Source of the DNA: Kalmusia sp. IMI 367209
Lineage: Eukaryota; Ascomycota; Dothideomycetes; Pleosporales; Didymosphaeriaceae
Length of the DNA: 64,000 bases
Direction of reading: 5' to 3'
Assembly: GCA_027946365.1 (NCBI GenBank)
Contig: JAPEUQ010000005.1
Span: forward strand, 1,674,001 to 1,738,000
Positions 1 to 10,783 of this stretch are shown in pieces. Both the position numbers and the translations under genes were made by a program. Within the stretch, counting starts at the first letter, position 1, and the number at the start of each line of letters is the position of its first letter. The notes beneath the pieces were generated by a model. The model searched no databases. It was not told the DNA's origin and saw only the letters and a list, made by a program, of their open reading frames with translations.

Positions 1-702
1 TTTAGTACGGCTGATCAGATGCAGTGTTGAGTCTGCACCGAGGACTAGACTGAAAATTTCTTCCCGAAGCTCTAGGGGAAGCTTCCACAACAGACAGTGC
101 GGCTGCTTGTCCGATATGTGGCGCTGCAAGGCCGCAATGGGCTCGCTCTCAATGTGTGTCTGCTGCTGAGTGATATCCGGGTTTGAAGTGGCGGACAAAC
201 GACGGCCGTGTGTATGAGACGGAGGAGCTGGCTGGCTTTTCTTCTCGACAGCAACGCGCTCCTTCTCGGAATCGAGGCTCTTCTCGCGCTGCCTTAGCAG
301 CCAAGCTTGTCTACCACAGAGCCTCATGTCGAAAGAATCCTGCGTGGACTCCGAGTCTGATGGAACAAAAGGTACTGAAGGTGGTTCTAGAGATCGCGAG
401 AACCGAAGCCGCGTATCGGCCAAAGCTTCAGGTTGACTGGCGTCCTCTTCTTTCAGCTCCCTCCTATTTCGAAGCGGTGTCAGTACTGTTCTTGCCATGC
501 GAACAGTCTGTTTTCCTGTAGTGATTGTACACGGCTCTGGGGACTGCGAAAGCTCGATTCGCGATTTAGCTAATAGGACAGGTTGACTAGCTTCCTCCAC
601 TTCCAAATTTAGATGATTCCGGTATGCAGTGCCAAATAACAGTTGTTGGCGTGGGGCTCGTCCGCGGGTGGTTCTTCGTGCTGTCTGTTTCGTCCTCGCC
701 AT
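1..702 (-). CDS. Partial gene: histone H3-tail-like N-terminus fused to an F-box-like fungal protein (C-terminus beyond window)
   Basis: An open frame runs from the ATG at 702-700 to the window edge without a stop (234 codons seen). The context ccaATGg suits a fungal start and no other in-frame ATG lies upstream before a stop. The protein begins MARTKQTARRTTRGRAPRQQ, identical to histone H3 at 15 of its first 20 residues after the Met: the first eight match exactly, K4 is kept, K9 and K14 are Arg, K18 is Gln, S10 is Thr. It then leaves H3 entirely. A second, diverged copy starts at residue 69 (MARTVLTPLR), and both copies are followed by an E-[ED]-A-S-Q-P block (near residues 37 and 87). Near residue 211 comes LPLELREEIFSLVLG, typical of the start of fungal F-box-like/DUF7730-type regions. 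It is not a histone, having no histone fold. What it does is unknown; mimicry of the H3 tail towards chromatin readers or enzymes is inference. Confidence 0.72.
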   Translation of the reverse strand, partial: MARTKQTARRTTRGRAPRQQLLFGTAYRNHLNLEVEEASQPVLLAKSRIELSQSPEPCTITTGKQTVRMARTVLTPLRNRRELKEEDASQPEALADTRLRFSRSLEPPSVPFVPSDSESTQDSFDMRLCGRQAWLLRQREKSLDSEKERVAVEKKSQPAPPSHTHGRRLSATSNPDITQQQTHIESEPIAALQRHISDKQPHCLLWKLPLELREEIFSLVLGADSTLHLISRTK

Positions 703-2567
703 TGGTCGGTTCCTGGAGACTGTCGCGTTGCATGCCGCACTTGGTCTCAACTGTACCTTTACTGCAGAGTCTGAGGTGCCTCCAACATGAGGTAATAGAT
801 ACAAGTGTGGCCTGGGCGTAACTTTAGGTTAGCTGCACTTGTTGCGGCGTTAAGTATAGTCGCGAAGATGGACCGCGATCGCTTGCGAGTACTGCAAAGC
901 GGGTTGTAGTATAGATGAAGGAGCTAATCTGGAGGCAGTTTATCTGGTCGCTAATACTGGTACGGACGTAAGCAGCTCCTTCAGCTAGCAGGGTGCAGGG
1001 GTCCTAAGGACGCTGTTGCCTTAGCGAAAAGTGGCCATCGTTGAGATCTCGTAGGTGGTCACGAAAATTGAAATATTCTGCCCTATAAGTTGATGTATAC
1101 GACCTGAACATAGGTTTGAGTACTGTACATGAAATCTTGTCCACATGTCTGCAATACTTCGCTCCCTGCTCTTCGGTTAGATGTCAAGAGCAGCGAAGCG
1201 AAACAGGATGCCAGGCCCAAACTTTGCCTGGCTATCAGTCGCCGAAAACCAAAAAGTTTTAGAAAATCCAACAAGCTTGCCATGGGTCATGATTGCACAT
1301 TCGTGGATGGTAAGATCCGACGAAGGCGCCACAGAGAGCTAAGCCACCGCTGTAGAGAGACTGTGCCACCATTAGACTCTTGCTAGGCCCCGGTCAAGCA
1401 CGGTGACAAGGATGCCATTCTCGAAGCCTTCTCATTATCATGATCATCCACATCTGCACGAGATTTCGGTATGCAGCATTGATCTTTGGAAGTCTCAATA
1501 GCAACTTCTTGCCGACATTATCCCTTCTTGCCGACATTAGCCTTGCCACAGACACAAATGTCTGCATAATCCCCTGCAATATGGTGATTTCTTCGTAGAT
1601 ACCATCAATCTACGGACCTGACACATATTTGGGTTGGATATGCACGATACTGCCCACCATAATATCCTAGACACTCGATAAAGGAAGTATAGAACGGAAA
1701 ACAATTGGCCACGTCTTCATTATGGCTTTGCTACTACCTTGCAGTGCAGCTGTACAGACTATCATTGACATTCGTGACGGGACCATGGATCCAGAGCCTG
1801 TCACCAGGGCTCAAAGCCTATGAAGCCTGCGCGGAAAGCGTTCTGATTTAGCATTGGTTAGCTGTTCTGGGTTTCGTCCTCTTCGACATTGCAGCCCTTC
1901 GGCGGAGGACAAGGCGGCTGTCATGGAATAGAATCGTGAGCACTTTATGTTTCGAGATCCATTCCCTCAGTGAACTCAACACCTACTACCCTTGGAGGAT
2001 CTCTGACTGGTTCGGAATTACGGCCTTGCATGTCGGCATGAAGGTTATTGTCATACTATTGGGTAGGATCGTGACAGATCCATGACAGCTCAATGACAGC
2101 TCCTATGAGGTATTTTCGAGCTGGGCGACTGGGGTAAAGGCAGGCTGGAGTCTCGTATTGGTAGCTTCAATGTCATCCGTGCTCCACCGCGAGGGTAGTT
2201 TTGGCTAGGCCTTCCGCAATGGATGAATGTTTTCTGAAATACTTACGGAAAAGCTACTCTCATAGCAGAACGAGAGCAAATCATCATCGCGATAATTGTC
2301 AAAGAACATTTAGTCAGAGCCTGAATTCTGCTAGAATGTAAAGGAGGGGGCATTAGGCAACTGTTGAGCTCACCGGTGACAAGGTTAAGCGAAACGGGGA
2401 GGCTGAACATTCCAGCACGTCGTCATGCGGCTGGCATAAGTATAACAACCTTTCCAACTCGACAATCGCATTCTTGAAAGTACGCCATAGGACATCAGCA
2501 CCGTGTGGGGCAGAATCCAAGGCTAAACGTCAGTTCCGTTCACTGTCGGACAGGACATCGAGAAAGA
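703..2567. other. Intergenic stretch, no supported gene
   Basis: Only short unsupported frames are seen. A 14-16 bp direct duplication (cttcttgccgacatta, near 1503 and 1524) is present. The left end should hold the promoter of the H3-tail-like gene, the right end that of the gene starting at 2568. Confidence 0.5.
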
Positions 2568-5145
2568 ATGGATAGTCACTCAGAGGCACCTGCTAAGCTC
2601 ACCGACATCGACTCGATCAGAATTCACGACATACAGAAAGCCAAAGAGCCTGAAGAAGTTCAAAATTCTCCACCGGCTCAGCCTGATGAATCTTTGACAT
2701 TTCGGACGAACCTGCCATCAGATTCGGTCTTTAGAGCTAGGTCGGATGATGACCCGTTGACTGTCGCACTGCGTAGTGAGACACCTCTCAGTCTGGACGA
2801 GCTAGTTAACCTCAATCGGGGTGATATACCCTCGCACGATGTCTCATATAGTTCAGATTCAGGTACATCAAGTATCTTCAGCCCTCAGAAAGAGTTAAGC
2901 ACAACCAATCCGACGTCAGCAGACACAAGCTACCCTATCGATCAGAATACCGGCAAAGCTGTGGCAACATACGCGTCTGCATTGTCAGCTAAGCATGACG
3001 ACCTATATTCTGAGGATGAACGGGATAACACGCTTTTTGGTGTTGGAGATCAATTTGACAGTCAACCTTTGAGGTTTTCAAGAAACCGCATGCGGCCGCG
3101 GTCAAAGAAGAGACCGAGACCCAAAAAAGCTCCCGTGGTCATTTACCGGAATAACCAGCGGCAAGAGATGGAGCCAATCCCGGAAGGAACGACGAATAGT
3201 CGAAGTAATCCCTATGCAAAAGGGGACAGATGGAATGCTCAGTATGATGTCCTAAGATTATCGAAATCTAGTGGCGGACTACACGCAGAGACTCCTTTCA
3301 CATCTAGTGACTCACGTTCGCGAGCCGTGTGTGAGGGTTACCATAACTATGTTCTTTCCCAAAAACGTAGCGAGGACAAGCCGGCTGCGAACGCCAGACT
3401 CGTCTCCTTGATGCAGCGCTTCCAGGCTCTTGGAGTGGTCCTAGAGCTCTTTGAAAGCCACTGGACCCCCTTAATCGTCACGGTGCCATGTCTTGTCGCG
3501 ATGACACGGCTAGCGCTGAATCCCGAAATCATCGAGCAGGGGCACGGAAAGACGCAGTCGAGGCAAGGTACTGGAAGTACCCTGAACACGACTTGGGCTA
3601 TGACCGCAATTTGGCTTTTCTTTGCTGCTTTAGTGGGCACTCGTCTCTTTGCAAAATACGTGCGATATTCAGAACATAAAACCAACGTTCCTGCACCAGG
3701 GCATACAAGAACCCTTTTCCTTTGTGTAAGCTCAGTCGTCTGTTGTTCGTTCCTGTATCCCAAGCTCACCACGACAGTTATGTGGGAAACTCATACAGTC
3801 TGACACGCGTTTCGAAGATGCGCCAAACGAAGTCTTAGCCACCCTTGAGATCTGCTTGAAAATTCTGGACCCTAGCTATCTGGGTAAGCTGAGCCCATCA
3901 CCATCCACTAAAGATTTCTATCATAAAGGAAATACAGCCCCAGAAGGCCAAGCCCCAGAAGGCCAAGAAATCAAAACTAGCTTTGCTTCGGAACAAAGCG
4001 GTGCAGATAAGGATGGTTCCAACTCAGCAAAGCAGATAGACTTAACTTCCAATAAGGCCCAAAAGGGCTCCAATGCTTCAGGGGGCGATACTGATTCTGA
4101 TCGATTGGTCGAGTTGGACTTGAGGTCGTTGAACACTACGATACTGAAGTTTTTGATCGTGTGTTTCCCTAATGACAACGGATCTCGGATGCAGCATATG
4201 CAAATCAAGCAAGAAGTGGCGGACGCAGCACTTATATCGACGATCAAGGCCGAATATAATCTGCAAAGAGGATTTTGGAGCAGAATTTCTCGACTCCGCG
4301 CATTTCATGCCATACGCTTGGCCAGGGTACGTTGATCATAACGTATAACTCCGTTCAGAGTTAAGGAATAGCAGTTCGAGCTCCGTCATACTTCATCGCA
4401 ACTTGTCCCTACGGACATCGAATGGGCGTGGCCTACTGAAGGGAATATCGGCTGGGAATTTACTAAAACAGGTCCATTGTCGGTGGAGGGGCTGTCAAAG
4501 TTCATGACTCACTTGTGGCTCAATACACAAGAACATGGTGAAATATCTAACCCAAAGAGGCCACAGAAGCAGAAAAAAAGGTCTCTTCGGTTGAAATTGT
4601 ATTGGAAAGAATCAAAACAATCGCTTCCAGTAGACGACCGGGAAATCCCGAGGGAAACGTTTGACTCATTTCCGTGGCTGCGCATGGCTTCCTGTATTCG
4701 GATTTTCCTCCCTAAATTTCCACAACGTGAATCTTCGCCAGGAGATGCCGCGATTCCGGGTGATCAAACAGATGATTCGGCAATGTCTTGGATCCGTAAT
4801 ACCAGCATCGAAGTCGACTACGGCAGTAATCTTGTCCATCCTCGCTTTATTTACCATCGCACACCTAAGAAATTGCGCGAACGACTGACCCTTGATCCGA
4901 ATGGCGAAGAACCCCCGATCGGTTGGGCAATCTGGATTGACGAGGATTTCGCTGTTCATTGGTCTGTTCTGATCGCTCTTAATATCATATCTCTTGGACT
5001 GTTCGTGTTTGCCATCGTCTATACTGCGAAGAGTGGACAGAAAGCAAATGGGTGGACGATCGGAAGTTGCGCGATTGCGTTGGTCAACATCGTTTTCACG
5101 AGTTGGGTGTTGAGGTCAAAAGATTCGAAACATGCACGAGCGTGA
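2568..5145 (+). CDS. Large hypothetical fungal membrane protein, three exons
   Basis: Exons 2568-3725, 3799-4326 and 4375-5145 join in phase 0 (introns of 73 and 48 nt; donors GTAAGC and GTACGT; acceptors catacag and tagcag) to give 818 residues. The first ATG in frame is at 2568. The first 270 residues are polar and Ser/Asp-rich with a basic patch (RPRSKKRPRPKK). Hydrophobic segments lie near residues 300-318 and 341-364. The C-terminal part has GWAIWIDEDF followed by two strong membrane helices (about 756-776 and 785-805). This ending resembles a common architecture of fungal proteins of unknown function in which a 'GWGI..EGW' motif precedes two helices; that comparison is from memory. No catalytic motif was recognised. 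It sits next to HET genes in the accessory half of the window. Confidence 0.68.
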
Positions 5146-5279
5146 CAGAAGTGATGTTTCTTGAGACTGTGGCACTGTTTTTTATAGACCAGGAAACGTT
5201 GTACACTGGGAGTTGCAGTTGTGGTGTTCCGCTATTCTCATTAATTATTGCTGTTTGCTAAGCGTAAGCATTTCACTAG

Positions 5280-6170
5280 TCTCTGCTTTTCAACCAAGCT
5301 AAGTACGGATAGTAATGTCTATATCGCGTAGATATTACATGGGGTTACCACTCACTAGGGGAATACTACGTAGGTGCTTTAGTATACTCAATGCTCGGGT
5401 AATAGGGTAATAGTAGAGAAGCTTTAGTCTAATAGTAAGTATATTAGACTAACGTTGTTAGATGTTATTTCAGGTAAGAGATAAGTTAATAAGTCAAGTT
5501 AAATATAAAGGAGATAAAATACTAAAGAAAAATGTCCAATTTATATCCCTCTTTACTATCCTAATGTTCCTTTACTATCCCTTCTGAAGTCTTTTATGGT
5601 AGAATACTAACTATCTTTTAACTTTGTCCTTTTCAAGTTCTCTGAGTAGGATACTATTAGGTTAATAATTTCACGATGTAGAGTTAATATGGTAGTCAAC
5701 AATAGAGTGTATTGCGTAGTAGAAACTAGACGGATCGCTGCTGGGACACAGTCCACGCAGCAGATCCTTTTATCGCCTAGTCATGAGGTAATAGACTTAT
5801 CTCAACGACAGTATGCCCCGCTATGGTGTTGTTCCACCAGCCTATGTGAGACGTTGGGTAGGTCATCTTATACCAGCCTTCTTCTAGTGGCTTGGACCTC
5901 TCCGGGCCTCCGACCGCCGAGTAATGCCCAACAGGGGCCTGTCATGACATAGAGATCCCAGTTTAGACCCCTAGCTTATAAGGCCTAGACTCCCTCGGCC
6001 CCTCTTAATTCTCCATCTTAGTATAGTTTTAATATACATGTTTAGTTCTACTACTATAGTCTGAGAGGTTTACCCTGTAAGACCTTACCATAAGGCTTAT
6101 AGTATACTTTAGGAGAAATAGCTATAGATTCATAAGTGTTAAGTTGGACTTCATACAGCTACTTTAAGTG
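5280..6170. repeat. AT/TA-rich decayed block, candidate RIP-affected repeat relic
   Basis: The stretch is visibly richer in A+T and in TpA steps (tagtaa, tatatta, ttaata) than its neighbours and carries stops in all frames, apart from a less AT-rich island near 5690-5990. This is the usual look of repeats mutated by repeat-induced point mutation in ascomycetes. No terminal repeats or transposase motifs were recognised, so the element type is unknown and the borders are approximate. Confidence 0.4.
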
Positions 6171-6580
6171 AAGATTGCGAAAGCCTGGACGAAAATGTGT
6201 CTCGCCACAAAGTGTGTCTCGCTACGCAGTGAAGGACGAGGACGTTAACCTACAATCCCACTTATTTATCCTTTCAAGTGTCACGAGAGCTATGCAGGGA
6301 GACAGATAATTGCAGAGAAATCAATGTATTAGCCAGCTGCTGCGTACAGTATGACGACATTTAGGCGTTGCGAAAAAATGAAACAGATTCAAAGCCAACA
6401 CGAGATGACTATACCATACAGATGCGACAGCCACGTATGCTAGGTACAATGTTGCGGAAGAAGGTGCGGTGTCGCGCGAACTGGGAGGACGCCATGATGG
6501 AACGCGTAAAGCCTGCGCCCACCCTATTCGATGTTTCGTGAAAGTGATAGTGGAAAGATGATCGGAGCCAGTAACAAGCA
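6171..6580. other. Gene-free stretch downstream of the HET gene
   Basis: Holds the 3' flank of the minus-strand HET gene. The short frames here overlap both strands without recognisable motifs. A small repeat of cgccacaaagtgtgtctcgctac type occurs near 6202-6225. Confidence 0.4.
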
Positions 6581-8503
6581 CTAAAAAACGGTAATAACTC
6601 TTCTGCTCTCGGTATACTGTAATCGCTCAGAAGGATATGTAGCCAAGCCAATGCGACGGAACGTCTGATGCTCTAGGTCAATGGCCTGGAACACGAGTGC
6701 ATACTCTGTTCCTAGTACTGATTCGATTCGACCAATTCGACCAAGAAAAACTTCGTCGCTGACCATGTCATTTCTGCGGTCGAAGTTACATGAAATATGG
6801 ACAGTTTCTACGCTAATGCCTCCGCGGTCGATTCTGCCCTTCAATATCTGACAGCTCAATTTCATATGACCTGAGGTGATTTCCCCTGTGTCCGAGGGTC
6901 CGGCGAGAGTGCAACTAGCTTCCACAAGATCGCAGTAGGATTCGATCGATTTTCCACTCTTGGTCCAATACAGCGTGTATGGATACTGCACGGGGCCTTC
7001 CAAAGAAGCCCACGACCAGGTAGGTGCTCTCCACGCCCGGTCTTCTGTGGTGTTGTTATGCCGGGGAGGCCCCTCTTTCCGAAACCACAACAAATCCGCG
7101 ATGAAGGAATCTCTCCAAAGGCCAGCATAATATCCGTCAAGTCTGGATCGTCTCATGAGCTCGGCTAGTCCAGAAAGCGCTGGCAGTTTGTCGGATAGCT
7201 TGGTCAAATCGAGACTAGAGTATTGGACAACAAGCGTACGCCATAGGGTCTGAATATCCTCACAGCGTACCTGCGGCTGGATTGCAACACATCTTTCGAA
7301 GACTGTCTTCTTATCGACTTCGTGCTCATAAGGTGGTCGCTGTCCACACTCGCATGTACGTTCTTCAAAACATTCCCACAGAAGCTCATCAGGTGAATAA
7401 TGGAGGACTCTAGGAGGAAGCATGCGCTCTTGGAAAGCCCAAGCACGACCTGAGAGAGGAACTATATCCGAAACCTCCGTAATGAAGCTACGCGAATGGC
7501 GGTGGCTCTGAACGTGGACTGAATCGATCGTGACCTTTGAGCGTCTTGCAAAACACCCCTCTTCAGGCGTGCGTCCTTGGGCTGCCGCGATCGTCAAGTA
7601 GGAGTTGTAGTATATTTCTGCCATTCTTCCGGCCTCTTTCGACCAGTCCTCCTCGCAATCCTGAATGATGCACAGTGAATCTATCCAGACGTATCTAACG
7701 TCGTAGGCATGGGCGACCTTGATGAATTCCTGAAAGGTCCGTGGTAGGTTCGGTATTTCAATGCCTTCGATGTGAGCTTTGATAGTATCTTTTGTCGTCT
7801 TGATAAATTTTGAACCTCCCCAGCAATAGCTCAGGCAAATGTATTTAGCCCTTTCATTCACCGGCTTGTAGAGGAAGATTCTGTTCGACGTACTGTGACC
7901 TATATCCAGAACGCGAGCTGGTAGAACTGGATCCACACTGTCATTGCGCCCACAAGTGGCCTGGTGATGCCTTTTGCAATCGTCTAGCCACTTCAACGCC
8001 AGCTTTGTAGTGTTAATTGACTCAGTGTTGTCTCCTAAACCGACTATAGGTGCATTCTTCTGTTGCCAGTCGTGTTTGATGAGGTCAACGCAATCGACGC
8101 TATGCAGACCCCACGGGTTGGGAATCCCTACACTAGCTTATTAGTCCACTCTTCTTGCATGTATCGTCCTTCCCTACACAAGGGAAATAAACGAACCTGG
8201 GATTGCTGTCAACGTGAGGTAGATGTCGTGGTCTTTTGTTTCCGATGAGCAATGACTTGTAGCTATTGCTATCGCGTAGGCTCTACCGTATTGCGCATAA
8301 AACATCTTCAGACTTAGAACCTTCGAGTCCAAGAACTTGGAATAATGAGCCACCACGCTCATGAGAACCGCGCAACCTCTACACCAAGGCTGACTAGATT
8401 CCGCATCCCATATGGAACAAGGCTGACGACCTTCAGCATAATCGGAAGCAAAGTCATGATTCCTTTTGGAAGGAAGTCGGCAGGAGTTACACAAGCCCGG
8501 CAT
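6581..8503 (-). CDS. HET-domain (heterokaryon incompatibility) protein
   Basis: Exon 1 is 8503-8197 and exon 2 is 8127-6581; the 69 nt intron has donor GTTCGT and acceptor gtgtag with a ctaat branch point. The product has 617 residues. Exon 1 encodes the Cys-containing leader common in these proteins (MPGLCNSC near the start, then a CSIW..PWCRGC segment). The HET domain (PF06985 type) covers about residues 198-297, with ICLSYCWGG, LPRTFQEFI, YVWIDSLCIIQD, EDW and the closing GCFARR. The remainder has the Trp-rich 'WAFQERMLPPRVLHY' motif that follows the domain. HET proteins trigger programmed cell death or growth arrest when incompatible fungal individuals fuse or a trigger is sensed; the allelic partner cannot be told from sequence. 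A second HET gene lies about 2.3 kb away on the same strand. Confidence 0.9.
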
Positions 8504-10783
8504 TACGTCCAGTCGAAGAGAAATATACACTCTGTGGGGACAAGGAACGAGATGAGCGAAAGCCCACGAGTTCGATAATAATAGAATACGAGTGATTTCA
8601 GAGGGCGGCGTGCCGCAGCCAATGGGGCGCAACTGTGATAAATCACGTGACTTGACCGAATGATGCTTTATCAGATGCATGATGTTGGAATCCTAAACGG
8701 GTGCGTTCGAGCGAGCTTACAAAGGCGGAAGATGATGGGGGCCTGGAACGTGACAAGCGGCTCGCGCCATAGAAGCAAAGCCGCTGTGGACACCAGACAA
8801 TCTTTCGTTGTTAGACAGGCAGGTGAATCGAAAGTCATCACCGAACATCCAAGTGGATAGTAATGAGTAGGCTTCAACGTACAAAGTCATGAATTTTCAC
8901 TTTGGATTCTTGCTCTATGATGCTTGCCTTTCATAATCTTTCGCGATTGTGGCATACCATAGGTGAGCAAGCCAACAAGGCCTACGTGAGCCTTCGACTA
9001 ACTAGGATGATGGACTCCATGGATGGAGTCGCATCTGAAAGCTTCAACTCATCATTGCATATGCCAGCTCCTAGCTCCTCCCACCTCAACGGTGTCGTCT
9101 ACCACATCTCTCGACAACGAGCCGCCACCTTATAAGCCTGCCCTTCACCCGGTGACCTACGTCCTTCCCTATCCCATGTTCAGGCTTTACGCTGACCAGC
9201 GAATATTCTTCCAAGTGCGCCTTTGCTCGTCAACTTCTAGGGGGACAGAGGCGTGGTACGAGGTGTAACAAGATTGCGAGTTGTCATGACAAGGAGGCAA
9301 GGCAGAGGTCGTAGTGTAAATGGCTATAGTGGATGGAGCGACCGTCGCGGTAGAGGTAGACGGGGACTAGCGCTCGAGCGGCTCGTCGGGATTCGGGATA
9401 GTAAGTGGGAACGTAGAGGGTGGGTGCCTAGAACTATGAGCGGATGCGTGTTGCCCCCAAGACAGGACTGTAGGTCTGCTCCGAGTGAGATGTGGCACTG
9501 GGACGTCACGCTCGACAGGCCAGTCATCTCGCGACACGCAGCAGAGGGGCGCGGTAGTTGCGCCGCAGGCTCTCCGAGGCCGAAACGATGATCGAGGCTG
9601 TAAACATACGCGCGTTGACTCAGGATACGCGACGATTAGCGGAGTAGCTACGTTCAGTCAGACATATTATGCGCAGAGCACCATGTATACAGACCAGCGT
9701 GGGTTGCTGTCCAACTCACCACAGCTACGTTGATGCATTGCTCTCATAAGGCCCGACGCAGATGAACGCGTCTCGCGTGCGCTTTTGCTGGACATCAACA
9801 AGACATGCAGGCGGCGTCTGCTCTGCCTTCGCCGCGGCTGCTCGCATTGCTTCACTCTTCCTCAACGGTGCAGCGCCGCTGCAGTAGTCGATGAAAAGCC
9901 ATGTAGTTTTGCCAAAAATTCCTTGCCGATCCGAAGACCAACAAGAGCGGTCATAGTTGTAGTTTTCAACTAGCAAAAACGCTACCTCAGACGAATCTTC
10001 ACTGGTAAGCGTAAAGCCCTGCTTCAGTTAGCACTGGCGAAGTGGACCTTATGGGGGAGGCGACTCACCGAGCACTGGGATGAGGAGAGAAACAGGGCGC
10101 GGGTGACGGCGGGCTTTTAACTGTTTTTCCGCCAAGCCACTAAAGGGCGCGCTAACGATCATGTGATCAAGCTCAGATGCTCTGCTGCCTAAATGGGATC
10201 TAGTGGAATGAAATGTGGGCTGGAGTGGAGAGGCACACAACAACATTGCTCAAGCAGAGGCCTGGGCATCATTGTGCTTGCAACTTTTTTATTATGAATT
10301 GTGCTGCATTATTGTTTACTTTAGAGTACGGTTTCGTAGCCTCTAAATTGAATGTCGGAGAGGGTGGATCTCACAAGAGATATGCTTTTCTTTGTAATTT
10401 TTCTCCTGTTTCTTTTGATTCCAAAGAATTGAGTGCAACATTGTGCGAATGGAAGCAGATTTACATGTGCTGTTGAAAAGATTGGGAGATCGCCACCGTA
10501 CGGCATGCTCCTGTGAACCGTGGCAGAACGCCTCAACACTCAAACGCAACTTATTCATTCAAATGCTTCTTTGTGGCGCAGTAAGTAAGATATTTGCATA
10601 ATACGTTACAAAAAGTGAAACCAAGAAAATTGAGTCCCCCTCAAGGCTGCCGCAAATCAGTCTAAAAAGAATAGGAAATCTTATTCCAAGCAAACAAGAT
10701 AAGCGGATCTGTTTTCGCTGTTGGCTGTTCCTTCGGAGCCCTAATCTCCCGACATACAAGCCAGTCCTCTCCAAGCTCAGTGC
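8504..10783. other. 2.3 kb stretch without a supported gene
   Basis: Short frames only. On the minus strand around 9590-9200 there is a Ser/Thr/Pro-rich frame broken by one TAG, which might be the relic of a low-complexity protein; I could not connect it to a gene. The right part is AT-rich and should contain the 3' flank of the HET gene at 10784. Confidence 0.4.

Noticed and set aside
9253..9591. 112-codon Arg/Gly-rich plus-strand frame
   Set aside because: Looks like the complement of a Ser/Pro-rich stretch; the minus-strand reading is broken by a stop and could not be joined to exons.
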